This document shows, piece by piece, positions 1 to 7,587 of a DNA stretch of 11,494 bases. A program made the position numbers and the translations under genes. How positions within the stretch are numbered: position 1 is the first letter of the stretch; the number at the start of each line of letters is the position of its first letter. Origin of the DNA: an uncultured Alphaproteobacteria bacterium (GTDB lineage Bacteria; Pseudomonadota; Alphaproteobacteria; HIMB59; GCA-002718135); assembly GCA_902517315.1 (NCBI GenBank), contig CABYBP010000025.1, positions 1 to 11,494 of the forward strand, given 5' to 3'. The notes under the pieces are model-generated. The model searched no databases. It was not told the origin of the DNA and saw only the letters and a list, made by a program, of their open reading frames with translations.

Positions 1-648
1 ATTGTTGGTATGGGAGGTATAGGATGTCCCTTAAGTCAATATTTAGTTAACTCTGGAATTAAAGAATTATTAATAATAGATGGAGACATTATTGAAAAAA
101 GTAATCTTAATAGACAAATTTTATTCAATTTAAATGATATTGGAAAAAAAAAGGTTGATGTAGCAAAAAACAAATTAAGATTAATCAATACTGAATGTAA
201 AATTAATACTATTGAAGAAAATATTAATTCTTTAAATTTAAACTCCTTAAAAGAATGTTCTATAATTGTTGATGCAACTGATGATTGGTTCAGTTCTAAA
301 TTATTGAATGAATATTGTCTTAAAAACTCAATCAATTTTTTATATTCCTCTGCATTAAGACATGATTTACAAATAATTCTTTTCAATAATTCAAATAAAA
401 ATAATCATCTGTGTTTAAATTGTATATTTCCTAACAAAGATGATGTTGATCTTCCCAGATGTAGTGTAGTGGGTATTTCAGGCATTTCTGCAGGGTTGGC
501 AGGTTTAATTGCTGCTCAAAAAATAATTAATTATTATTTAAATTTAAAGAATGAAACTAATATAATGACAATTTCTGATGGGAAAAAATTAAGCATTGAA
601 AATATTGTTATTAAAAGTAAACATGATTGTTATTTAAATTCAATTTAA
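1..648 (+). CDS. ThiF/MoeB/HesA-family E1-like adenylyltransferase (5' end outside window)
   Basis: Partial gene: the frame is already open at base 1 (IVGMGGIGCP), so the true start lies upstream and 215 residues are visible. Enzymes of this family adenylate the C-terminal glycine of a small ubiquitin-like sulfur carrier (ThiS or MoaD) for thiamine or molybdopterin synthesis. Counting from the Met at base 10, it has the nucleotide-binding glycine loop (GMGGIG), the DGD and SNLNRQ motif (residues 24-36), K48, the DATDD motif (88-92, usually D.TDN), and the PRCS..G..G motif around Cys151, the usual position of the catalytic cysteine. The first zinc pair is present (C135-L-N-C138), but the usual second CxxC near the C-terminus is reduced to C207-Y-L-N. 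No carrier-protein gene is in view, so ThiF, MoeB and HesA cannot be told apart. It reads in the same direction as fabA, 39 bases upstream. Confidence 0.85.
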   Translation: MVGMGGIGCPLSQYLVNSGIKELLIIDGDIIEKSNLNRQILFNLNDIGKKKVDVAKNKLRLINTECKINTIEENINSLNLNSLKECSIIVDATDDWFSSKLLNEYCLKNSINFLYSSALRHDLQIILFNNSNKNNHLCLNCIFPNKDDVDLPRCSVVGISGISAGLAGLIAAQKIINYYLNLKNETNIMTISDGKKLSIENIVIKSKHDCYLNSI

Positions 649-687
649 GTTAATTGATAATTACATATAAGAAGTTTAATTAAAATT

Positions 688-1194
688 ATGAAACAAAATT
701 CATTTACCTACGATCAATTAATTGAATGTGCTGAAGGTGTTCTTTTTGGGGAAGGGAATGCACAACTTCCAATGCCTCCTATGTTAATGTTTGATAGAAT
801 TACTTCAATAAATGAAAATGGTGGAGTATTCTCTAAAGGCGAGATTATTGCAGAATTAGATATTAAAGAAGACTTATGGTTTTTTGAATGTCATTTTAAA
901 AATGATCCGGTAATGCCAGGTTGTTTAGGTTTGGATGCTATGTGGCAATTACTTGGTTTTTATTTAGGATGGCTCGGTCAACCAGGAAAAGGTAGAGCTT
1001 TAGGAGTTGGTGAAGTTAAGTTTACCGGACAGGTATTACAAAAAGTCAAAAAAGTAACTTACCATATATCTCTTAAAAGACTTATACTAAGAAAATTGAT
1101 TTTAGGAGTTGGAGATGGTGTTTTAAAAGCTGATGGTGAAACAATTTATGAAGCTAAAGATATGAAAGTCGGTTTATTTTCACCTGAGAAATAA
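688..1194 (+). CDS. fabA: 3-hydroxydecanoyl-ACP dehydratase/isomerase FabA
   Basis: Cytosolic type II fatty acid synthesis enzyme. It dehydrates 3-hydroxyacyl-ACP and, at the C10 stage, isomerises trans-2- to cis-3-decenoyl-ACP, which opens the unsaturated fatty acid branch. The 168 residues match the family's usual ~170. The hot-dog fold catalytic pair is visible as His69 (FFECHF) and Asp83 in [14 protein letters not shown]; this GLDAMWQ form is FabA-like, whereas FabZ has an EAMAQ form. The N-terminal [16 protein letters not shown] (residues 23-38) is the alphaproteobacterial variant. The ATG at 688 fits the family N-terminus, and the next Met is residue 29. There is no convincing Shine-Dalgarno, only a distant AAGAAG. 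It is the first gene of the fabA-fabB-fabI operon; fabB begins 3 bases after its stop. Confidence 0.97.
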   Translation: MKQNSFTYDQLIECAEGVLFGEGNAQLPMPPMLMFDRITSINENGGVFSKGEIIAELDIKEDLWFFECHFKNDPVMPGCLGLDAMWQLLGFYLGWLGQPGKGRALGVGEVKFTGQVLQKVKKVTYHISLKRLILRKLILGVGDGVLKADGETIYEAKDMKVGLFSPEK

Positions 1195-1197
1195 GAA

Positions 1198-2415
1198 ATG
1201 AATAGAGTAGTAGTAACAGGTTTAGGTATAGTATCATGCATTGGTAATAATCAATCAGATGTTATAGACAGTCTTAAAAATTTGAAATCTGGGATAACAA
1301 GTGCAAAGGAGTATGAGGAGTTTTCTTTTAGAAGTCTTGTGCACGGTAAACCAAATATAGATATTAGTAACGAAATAGATAGAAGATTACTTAGGTTTAT
1401 GGGTGATGGAGCTGCCTACAACTATATTGCGATGAAAGATGCTATAGACGATTCAGGGTTAGAAGCTAGTGATATTTCAAATGAAATGACTGGTATAATT
1501 GTTGGTTCAGGTGGTCCATCTACACAAAATTTATTTAAGTCTGCTGAAATTGGAAAGGTCTCAGGTTCAAAAAAAATTGGACCATTTATGGTTCCAAGAG
1601 CAATGTCTAGTACAAATTCTGCAACTCTTGCGACTCCTTTTAAAATTAAAGGAGTTAACTATTCAATTACTTCAGCATGTTCTACAAGTTCACACTGTAT
1701 TGGTAATGCGTATGAACTAATTCAAATAGGAAAACAAAATATTGTTTTTGCTGGAGGGGGTGAAGAGCTCCATTGGACTTTATCAATATTATTCGATGCA
1801 ATGGGTGCTTTGTCTTCAAAATATAATTCTACTCCTAACAAATCTTCAAGGGCGTATGATGCAGATAGAGATGGTTTTGTAATTGCTGGTGGAGGTGGAA
1901 CTTTAGTACTTGAAGAATTAGAGCATGCAAAAGCTAGAGGTGCTAAAATTTATGGCGAAATAACAGGATATGGAGCAACATCAGATGGATATGATATGGT
2001 ACAGCCTTCTGGAGAAGGAGCAGAAAGATGCATGAAGCAGGCATTAAAAAATATTAAGGGTAAAATTAATTATATAAATACACATGGAACAAGCACTCCA
2101 ATAGGAGATGTAAAAGAATTGGGAGCAATAAAAAATGTTTTTGGCTCAAATATTCCTAAAATGAGCTCAACAAAATCTTTGACTGGTCATTCTTTAGGGG
2201 CAACAGGTGTGCATGAAGCCATTTATAGTTTATTGATGATGAAAAATAATTTTATTAGTGGTTCTGCTAATATTGATAAGCTCGATAATAATGCCAAGGA
2301 TTGTAATATTCTTTTAAAAACCGAAAATGATGTTGAAATTGAGCATGTTATGTCGAATAGTTTTGGTTTTGGTGGTACAAATGCAACATTAGTATTTTCA
2401 AAATATCATGCTTAA
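1198..2415 (+). CDS. fabB: 3-oxoacyl-ACP synthase I FabB
   Basis: Beta-ketoacyl-ACP synthase I, which condenses malonyl-ACP with acyl-ACP and is the synthase that elongates the cis-3-decenoyl product of FabA. Its 405 residues match E. coli FabB almost exactly (406). The thiolase-fold triad is complete: Cys161 in [13 protein letters not shown], His296 in [11 protein letters not shown] and His331 in TGHSLGATG, with Lys326 just before it (KSLTGH). The glycine-rich [14 protein letters not shown] segment lies near the C-terminus (387-400). The CxTSxHCIGNA context and [10 protein letters not shown] (184-193) mark it as FabB and not FabF. The ATG follows the fabA stop by 3 bases, with GAGAAATAAGAA directly upstream as a weak binding site. 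The last 8 bases overlap the start of fabI. Confidence 0.97.
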   Translation: MNRVVVTGLGIVSCIGNNQSDVIDSLKNLKSGITSAKEYEEFSFRSLVHGKPNIDISNEIDRRLLRFMGDGAAYNYIAMKDAIDDSGLEASDISNEMTGIIVGSGGPSTQNLFKSAEIGKVSGSKKIGPFMVPRAMSSTNSATLATPFKIKGVNYSITSACSTSSHCIGNAYELIQIGKQNIVFAGGGEELHWTLSILFDAMGALSSKYNSTPNKSSRAYDADRDGFVIAGGGGTLVLEELEHAKARGAKIYGEITGYGATSDGYDMVQPSGEGAERCMKQALKNIKGKINYINTHGTSTPIGDVKELGAIKNVFGSNIPKMSSTKSLTGHSLGATGVHEAIYSLLMMKNNFISGSANIDKLDNNAKDCNILLKTENDVEIEHVMSNSFGFGGTNATLVFSKYHA

Positions 2416-3181
2416 AAATAAAAAAGGTTTAGTATTTGGTATTGCAAATAATCGTTCAATTGCATGGGGAATTGCAAAACAACTAGCTGAAAATGGTGCT
2501 GAAATAGCCATTGGTTATCAAAACGAAATATTATTGAAGAGAGTGAAACCACTTTCTGAAGAAATTAATTCAAAAATATTAATAGAATGTGATTTTAATA
2601 ATGATGACTCAATAAACAAATCTTTAGAAATTGTAAAAAAAGAATGGGGCACGATTGATTTTATAATTCACGCTGTTGCATTTGCAGATAAATCAGAATT
2701 AAATGGTAGATATGTTGATACTACGAAAGATAATTTTATTAATTGTTTGGAAATATCATGCTTTTCATTAACTAGTCTTGCGAGAAGTTTTGAACCTATA
2801 ATGAATGATGGGGGAAGTATTCTCACTCTTACTTTTTACGGCTCAAATAAAGTGATTCCAAACTATAATTTAATGGGAATTGCAAAAGCGGCTTTAGAAA
2901 CAAGTGTAAAATATTTGAGTGTGGATTTAGGCACAAAAAATATTCGTGTTAATGCTATTTCAGCTGGACCTATGAGAACAATTGCTGGTGCAGCAATAAA
3001 TAATGCTAGGGAAGTGTTTAAATTTACAGAAGAACATTCAGCATTAAAAAGAAATGCGCAACTTGATGAAATTGGTAAATCTGCTTTATATTTTGTTAGT
3101 GATTTATCTTCAGCTGTTACTGGTGAAGTACATTATGTCGATTGTGGCTACAATATTATTGGAATGCCAAGTAAACTTTAA
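2408..3181 (+). CDS. fabI: NADH-dependent enoyl-ACP reductase FabI
   Basis: Catalyses the last step of each fatty acid elongation cycle, reducing trans-2-enoyl-ACP to acyl-ACP. It is a short-chain dehydrogenase-fold protein of 257 residues (E. coli 262). The FabI-type cofactor loop is [13 protein letters not shown] (11-23). The catalytic residues are Tyr144 (LTFYGS), Tyr153 and Lys160, giving the FabI-specific Y-x6-K spacing (YNLMGIAK). The substrate-binding segment [12 protein letters not shown] follows at 186-197. The ATG overlaps the end of fabB (ATGCTTAA, 8 bases) and has no Shine-Dalgarno of its own, so it is probably translated by coupling to fabB. Ala91 occupies the place of E. coli Gly93, a position linked to triclosan sensitivity. 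Its stop overlaps the stop of the convergent GDPD gene by 4 bases. Confidence 0.96.
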   Translation: MLKNKKGLVFGIANNRSIAWGIAKQLAENGAEIAIGYQNEILLKRVKPLSEEINSKILIECDFNNDDSINKSLEIVKKEWGTIDFIIHAVAFADKSELNGRYVDTTKDNFINCLEISCFSLTSLARSFEPIMNDGGSILTLTFYGSNKVIPNYNLMGIAKAALETSVKYLSVDLGTKNIRVNAISAGPMRTIAGAAINNAREVFKFTEEHSALKRNAQLDEIGKSALYFVSDLSSAVTGEVHYVDCGYNIIGMPSKL

Positions 3182-3933
3182 AATTTTCCCAATAAATCTT
3201 CAGGATTATCAATAAAAAGACTGTCTACACCTAAGGAGAAAATCTCATTAGCCTTAGATAGATTTATATTTTTATCTGAGTAAACTGTAATCAACATTTT
3301 AGATTCTTTAATTTTTTTAATTATATCAGTTGATACAAGATCTATATTTAATCCACAAATTTTTAAATCATTATTAATTGATAAATTAATTAAATCATCA
3401 ATATTATATTCTTTAAAATCATCTAATAGAAAACTTCGAAAAGATTGAGGGTAAAGTTTTGAAATTTCTAAAATAGAAATCACATCAAATGATGAGAAAA
3501 AAATATCTATTTGATGAATATTTTTTGTAAGTTCGTATATTAGAAGTGTATTTTCTTTTTCAAAATTTTTATTTGGTTTTAATTCAATATTTAAATTACC
3601 ATTATTATTAATACAAAGATTTAGAGTATCTTCTAACTTTGGAACAAATATATTTGTATTTTTTTTATAAAAAAATTTTCCAGCATCAAGTTTTTTTATA
3701 TTCTCATAATCATAATCAATTACAAGTCCACTTCCACTAGTTGTTCTATCTAATGTGTTGTCATGTAGTAAAATTGGGAGTTTGTCTTTGGAAATCTTTA
3801 CATCGATTTCTACAAAGGTTAAGCCTAATTCTAATGCCATAGAAATAGATTCTAAAGTATTTTCTGGACACAGATCTTTTACACCTCTGTGTCCAATTAA
3901 TTTGGGTAATTTAAGCGTTTTTTTCTGCGTCAA
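3178..3933 (-). CDS. Glycerophosphodiester phosphodiesterase family protein (GDPD)
   Basis: Predicted to hydrolyse deacylated phospholipids (glycerophosphodiesters) to sn-glycerol 3-phosphate and an alcohol. The 251 residues are close to E. coli UgpQ (247) and there is no signal peptide, so it is probably cytosolic. The TIM-barrel GDPD signature is complete: His15-Arg16 (GHRG), PENT (23-26), Glu42 and Asp44 (VEIDV), His57 in [15 protein letters not shown], Glu117 and Lys119 (NIELKP), and a C-terminal [13 protein letters not shown]. The start is TTG at 3931-3933. A stop codon (TGA) lies in frame two codons upstream, and the first in-frame ATG is residue 32, past the catalytic histidine. The first 23 bases overlap the end of pnp in another frame, so translation is probably coupled to pnp. 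It is the last gene of the nusA operon; the exact substrate is unknown. Confidence 0.9.
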   Translation of the reverse strand: MTQKKTLKLPKLIGHRGVKDLCPENTLESISMALELGLTFVEIDVKISKDKLPILLHDNTLDRTTSGSGLVIDYDYENIKKLDAGKFFYKKNTNIFVPKLEDTLNLCINNNGNLNIELKPNKNFEKENTLLIYELTKNIHQIDIFFSSFDVISILEISKLYPQSFRSFLLDDFKEYNIDDLINLSINNDLKICGLNIDLVSTDIIKKIKESKMLITVYSDKNINLSKANEIFSLGVDSLFIDNPEDLLGKF

Positions 3934-6004
3934 CTGCTTTCATAGAAAGTTTTATTTTTCCTCTTGAATCGATATCCAGTACTTTTACTTTAACGATATC
4001 TCCCTCACTAATAACATCTTCAACTTTCTCTACTCTTTCATTTTTCAATTGACTAATATGAACAAGTCCATCTGTAGACCCCATGAAATTAACAAAAGCT
4101 CCAAAGTCCATTATCTTTATAACTTTACCATCATAAATTTTTCCAATCTCTGGCTCTTCAACAATACCTTTGATCCATTCTAATGCATCATTTCCAGATT
4201 TTTGATCTACAGCTGCAATACTAACTAAACCTTCATCATTAATTTCAATTTTAGCTCCAGTTGTTTCAGATATTTCTCTAATAACTGCTCCTCCCTTACC
4301 AATAACCTCTCTAATTTTATCTTTGTTTATTTGAAGATTAGTTATTGTTGGTGCATATTGTGAAATTGATTTTTTTGGTTTTTCAATTGCCTTAGCCATT
4401 TCGCCTAATATATGGAAACGTCCATCTTTAGCTTGAGCTAAAGCTTCTTTCATTATTTCAGGCGTTATACTTGTTATCTTAATATCCATTTGAAGAGATG
4501 TAATGCCTTCTGAAGTTCCAGCTACTTTAAAATCCATATCTCCCAAATGATCTTCATCTCCTAAGATGTCTGACAAAATTACATACTTGTCATCTTCTTT
4601 AATTAACCCCATCGCAATTCCAGCTACTGGTCTTTCTAGTGGTACACCTGCATCCATTAAAGACATAGATGTGCCACACACAGTTGCCATTGAGCTAGAT
4701 CCGTTTGATTCTGTAATTTCTGAGACAACCCTATAAGTGTATGGAAATTTTTCGTTTGAAGGCAACATTGGGTGTATTGCTCTCCATGCTAGTTTTCCAT
4801 GACCAATTTCTCTTCTACTAGTTGAGCCAACTCTACCAACTTCTCCAACTGAGTATGGTGGAAAATTATAGTGAAGCATAAAATTTTCAGTATATTCTCC
4901 ATCAATAGCATCAATTCTTTGTTCATCTTGACCAGTACCTAAAGTTGATACAACAATTGCTTGGGTCTCCCCTCTGGTAAATAATGCTGATCCATGTGTA
5001 CGTTCTAAAATTCCTGTTTCACAAACAATTGGTCGAACGGTTTTTGTATCTCTTCCATCAATTCTTTTACCAGTATTAATTAGCTCACCTCTAACAATAT
5101 CTTTCTCAACATTTTTAATAGCATCAGCTATTATTACTGCTGATAGTGTTTCAGATGTATATTTTTCAGAAATTGAATTTCTAATAAAAGATAATTGATC
5201 TGATCTTTTTTGTTTTTCTATTATTTTATATGCTTCTATAAAGTCATTACCAAACTCACCACTAATATTTGTTGGAAGATTTTTAATTTCATCTTCTTTT
5301 TCTTTTAATTCCCAAGGTTCTTTTGCTGCTTTTTTTGCTAAAGCTATAATTGCATCAATTACTGCTTTATAACTATCTTGCCCAAGAACAACAGCATCTA
5401 ACATCTGTTTTTCTGAAAGCTCATGTGCCTCAGACTCAATCATCAAAACACCCTCTTTTGTTCCTGCTAATACTAACTCTAGTTTTGTATTAGCTAATTG
5501 ACTTTTTGTAGGATTAACAACAAACTCATCATCAATAAAACCAATTTTTATTGCACCTAATGGCCCTAAAAATGGCAATCCAGATAATGTCAATGCTGCA
5601 CTTGCAGCAACTAGTGCTACTACATCTGAATCATTTTCTTGATCATGTGATAAAACTGTACAAGTAACTTGAGTTTCATTTTTGAAATCTTTATGAAATA
5701 ATGGTCTAACAGGTCTATCAATTAGACGACAGACTAAAGTTTCTTTTTCAGTAGGTCTAGCTTCTCTTTTAAAAAAACCACCTGGAATTTTACCTACTGA
5801 GTAGTATTTTTCCTGATAGTTTACTGTTAGTGGAAAGAAATCAATATCTGGTTTTGCTTCTTTCGCGGCAACTACATTTGCCATAACTGTAGTTCCACCA
5901 TACGTGGCTAATATCGTTGCATCAGCTTGTCTTGCTATTTTTCCAGTTTCTAATTTAAGTTTTCTACCTGCCCATTCAATTTCTACATTTTTTACATCAA
6001 ACAT
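3911..6004 (-). CDS. pnp: Polyribonucleotide nucleotidyltransferase (PNPase)
   Basis: Phosphorolytic 3'-5' exoribonuclease, a trimer that degrades mRNA using phosphate and can add tails in reverse. Its 697 residues compare with 711 in E. coli. Domain order is RNase PH core 1 (about 10-140, with FFKREARP at 77-84 and DRPVRPLF at 96-103), an all-helical linker (about 235-305), core 2 (about 315-540), KH (about 553-612, GKGG at 569-572) and S1 (about 620-690, with DFGAFVNF). The catalytic segment [16 protein letters not shown] is intact, with Asp485, Asp491 and Lys493 equivalent to E. coli Asp486, Asp492 and Lys494. The ATG follows the rpsO stop by 22 bases and has a GAGGA site (plus-strand 6017-6021) about 12 bases upstream. 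The E. coli-type leader hairpin cut by RNase III has no room here. The 3' end overlaps the GDPD gene. Confidence 0.98.
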   Translation of the reverse strand: MFDVKNVEIEWAGRKLKLETGKIARQADATILATYGGTTVMANVVAAKEAKPDIDFFPLTVNYQEKYYSVGKIPGGFFKREARPTEKETLVCRLIDRPVRPLFHKDFKNETQVTCTVLSHDQENDSDVVALVAASAALTLSGLPFLGPLGAIKIGFIDDEFVVNPTKSQLANTKLELVLAGTKEGVLMIESEAHELSEKQMLDAVVLGQDSYKAVIDAIIALAKKAAKEPWELKEKEDEIKNLPTNISGEFGNDFIEAYKIIEKQKRSDQLSFIRNSISEKYTSETLSAVIIADAIKNVEKDIVRGELINTGKRIDGRDTKTVRPIVCETGILERTHGSALFTRGETQAIVVSTLGTGQDEQRIDAIDGEYTENFMLHYNFPPYSVGEVGRVGSTSRREIGHGKLAWRAIHPMLPSNEKFPYTYRVVSEITESNGSSSMATVCGTSMSLMDAGVPLERPVAGIAMGLIKEDDKYVILSDILGDEDHLGDMDFKVAGTSEGITSLQMDIKITSITPEIMKEALAQAKDGRFHILGEMAKAIEKPKKSISQYAPTITNLQINKDKIREVIGKGGAVIREISETTGAKIEINDEGLVSIAAVDQKSGNDALEWIKGIVEEPEIGKIYDGKVIKIMDFGAFVNFMGSTDGLVHISQLKNERVEKVEDVISEGDIVKVKVLDIDSRGKIKLSMKAVDAEKNA

Positions 6005-6026
6005 AATTTTTATTCTTCCTCTTTTA

Positions 6027-6296
6027 TTATCCTCTAATATTTAGTTTTTTAATTAACTCTGAGTATTCAGACTTATTTTTTTTAGATAAGTAATTTAACA
6101 ATTTTTTTCTTTTATTAACCAAAGCAACCAAACCTCTTTTGGAATGATTATCTTTGTTATGTGATTTAAAATGTTCAGTTAAATTTTTTATTCTTTCTGT
6201 TAAAACTGCAATCTGAACACCTGTTGATCCAGTGTCTTTATCATTTTTTGAAAATTCATTGATAAGATTTTTTTTATTTTCTTTAGTTATCGACAT
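6027..6296 (-). CDS. rpsO: 30S ribosomal protein S15
   Basis: Primary 16S rRNA-binding protein of the 30S platform. The 89 residues are exactly the usual bacterial length. The family core is clear: [16 protein letters not shown] (21-36), [15 protein letters not shown] (42-56) and the basic KRKKLLNYL (62-70), corresponding to the four-helix S15 fold. The ATG at 6294-6296 has a strong Shine-Dalgarno (AGGAGA) 4 bases upstream, which overlaps the truB stop. The gene ends in two consecutive TAA codons. rpsO between truB and pnp is the common proteobacterial arrangement. Confidence 0.98.
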   Translation of the reverse strand: MSITKENKKNLINEFSKNDKDTGSTGVQIAVLTERIKNLTEHFKSHNKDNHSKRGLVALVNKRKKLLNYLSKKNKSEYSELIKKLNIRG

Positions 6297-6300
6297 CAGT

Positions 6301-6306
6301 TCTCCT
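6301..6306 (-). promoter_or_regulatory. rpsO: Shine-Dalgarno of rpsO overlapping the truB stop codon
   Basis: AGGAGA on the minus strand sits 4 bases before the rpsO ATG. Its first two bases are the last two of the truB TAG stop (TAGGAGA). It is the best match to the anti-Shine-Dalgarno sequence at any of the operon's gene starts, which fits the high expression needed for a ribosomal protein compared with truB. Confidence 0.75.
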
Positions 6307-7210
6307 ATACTAATATTTTGTTTGGTATAAACAAATTACCATTTAATTTGCCTATTGAAACTATGTCCCCCTTATTAGATAAAAAAATATTTTCGTTATC
6401 TAAATTTATTGATGAAGAATTGATTATTTTATTCTTATCAATTTTAATTGATCTCCCAAAAGATAAATTTTTAATATCCAAATGGTCTTCAATTTCATAA
6501 GCCAAGATGTCGTCCAGCATAGAAATTGTAGGTGAGATACAATTAATTTCTTTCTGCCTTTGTCCTATTTTAATAAGATCGTCCAGTAAAATCGATGTTT
6601 TTTCAGTAAATTTTCCTACTTTTGATCTTTTTAATGAAGATATATGGCCGTATGTTTTTAGATCTAAAGCTAAATCACGAGCTAAACTTCTAACATAAAA
6701 ACCTTTACTGCATAAAATTTTAAATGATGTTTTATCTTCTTTATGGTTAGTAATACTCAAATTTTCAATAAAAACTTTTTTTGGTTGAATCGTAAATGTT
6801 TCATTATATCTAAATAATTTATATGCTCTTTTACCATGGATTTTAACAGCAGAAACATTTGGGGGTATCTGATTGATATAACCTGAATAGTTTATAATCC
6901 CTTTCTCTATTTCATTTTTTTTAGGAAAATGTTTTGATTGAAATAATATCTTACCTTCTGCATCATCTGTTGTTGTTTGGCTTCCCCAAGTTATTGTGAA
7001 TTCATATTCTTTATTCATAATACTAATATATGGAATTAATTTTGTTGCTTTTCCTATGGCGATAGGTAACACTCCTTCAGCCATAGGGTCTAAAGTACCA
7101 GCATGACCAATTTTTTTAATTGAGAATTTTTTTTTAACAGAATAAATGGCTTTAAAAGAGGTGATGTTTTTAGGTTTGTATAAATTGATCCAGCCTTGTT
7201 TTGAAATCAT
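6305..7210 (-). CDS. truB: tRNA pseudouridine(55) synthase TruB
   Basis: Converts U55 in the T-loop of tRNAs to pseudouridine, and also acts as a tRNA chaperone. The 301 residues fit the family (E. coli 314). The catalytic Asp41 lies in [15 protein letters not shown] (35-49). Further motifs are KEYEF (67-71, with Tyr69 as the conserved tyrosine), GKRAYKLFR (126-134) and [14 protein letters not shown] (167-180, Arg174). The C-terminal 60 residues are more diverged but end in a recognisable TruB-type [13 protein letters not shown] stretch. Its ATG shares one base with the rbfA stop (TAATG), which suggests coupled translation or reinitiation. Its own TAG stop is part of the rpsO ribosome binding site. 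Confidence 0.97.
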   Translation of the reverse strand: MISKQGWINLYKPKNITSFKAIYSVKKKFSIKKIGHAGTLDPMAEGVLPIAIGKATKLIPYISIMNKEYEFTITWGSQTTTDDAEGKILFQSKHFPKKNEIEKGIINYSGYINQIPPNVSAVKIHGKRAYKLFRYNETFTIQPKKVFIENLSITNHKEDKTSFKILCSKGFYVRSLARDLALDLKTYGHISSLKRSKVGKFTEKTSILLDDLIKIGQRQKEINCISPTISMLDDILAYEIEDHLDIKNLSFGRSIKIDKNKIINSSSINLDNENIFLSNKGDIVSIGKLNGNLFIPNKILV

Positions 7211-7575
7211 TACTTAATATCTCTAAGAACATTCTTGTTTAATAAAAGATTTTCAATTTTTTCTGCTTCATCAAATGTATCATCTAAATAAAAAATAAGT
7301 TTAGGCGTAAATTTTGAATTAATTTTTGCCTTTGATAGAAATTTTTGAAAAATATATTTTCTATGATTTAAAGCTTCTAAAATATGTGATTTATTTTTAC
7401 CTCCAAGAGGCATGAAATACACATTTGCAATCTTTAAATCTTTTGACATCCTAACAAATGATATTGTGATTGATGTAGCACTAATATTTTCGTCAAAAAA
7501 ATCTTCTTTTAGTAAACAATCACTTAGTAATGACCTTATAAGTTCTCCAAATCTAATTTGCCTTTGGGTATCCAT
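7210..7575 (-). CDS. rbfA: 30S ribosome-binding factor RbfA
   Basis: Small KH-fold maturation factor that binds the 30S subunit during late 16S rRNA processing and in cold adaptation. The 121 residues are typical (E. coli 133). The family pattern is present: RQIRFGELIRSLLSD (5-19), SITISFVRMSKDLKIANVYF (35-54), and FTPKLIFYLDDTFDEAEKI (88-106), matching the usual P.l.F..D.s....i end. The position between infB and truB supports the call. The ATG at 7573-7575 lies 12 bases after the infB stop, but that gap is T-rich on the coding strand and contains no Shine-Dalgarno. Expression therefore probably depends on ribosomes finishing infB. A second, out-of-frame ATG overlaps the infB stop. Confidence 0.93.
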   Translation of the reverse strand: MDTQRQIRFGELIRSLLSDCLLKEDFFDENISATSITISFVRMSKDLKIANVYFMPLGGKNKSHILEALNHRKYIFQKFLSKAKINSKFTPKLIFYLDDTFDEAEKIENLLLNKNVLRDIK

Positions 7576-7587
7576 TGTAAAAAAACA

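Noticed and set aside
36..386. Minus-strand open frame of 116 codons opposite the E1-like gene
   Set aside because: It lies fully within a gene with clear family motifs, has no recognisable domain, and is explained by A+T-rich codon bias on the other strand.
3156..3195. Hairpin TTATTGG...CCAATAA as a terminator between fabI and the GDPD gene
   Set aside because: The stem has only two G-C pairs and a loop of about 26 bases, with no adjacent T run, so it is too weak to call a terminator.
3911..3933. The heptamer A AAA AAC near the pnp end as a -1 ribosomal frameshift site
   Set aside because: A -1 shift leads to a stop after six codons and not into the GDPD frame, which is +1 relative to pnp, so classical -1 frameshifting would not produce a fusion.
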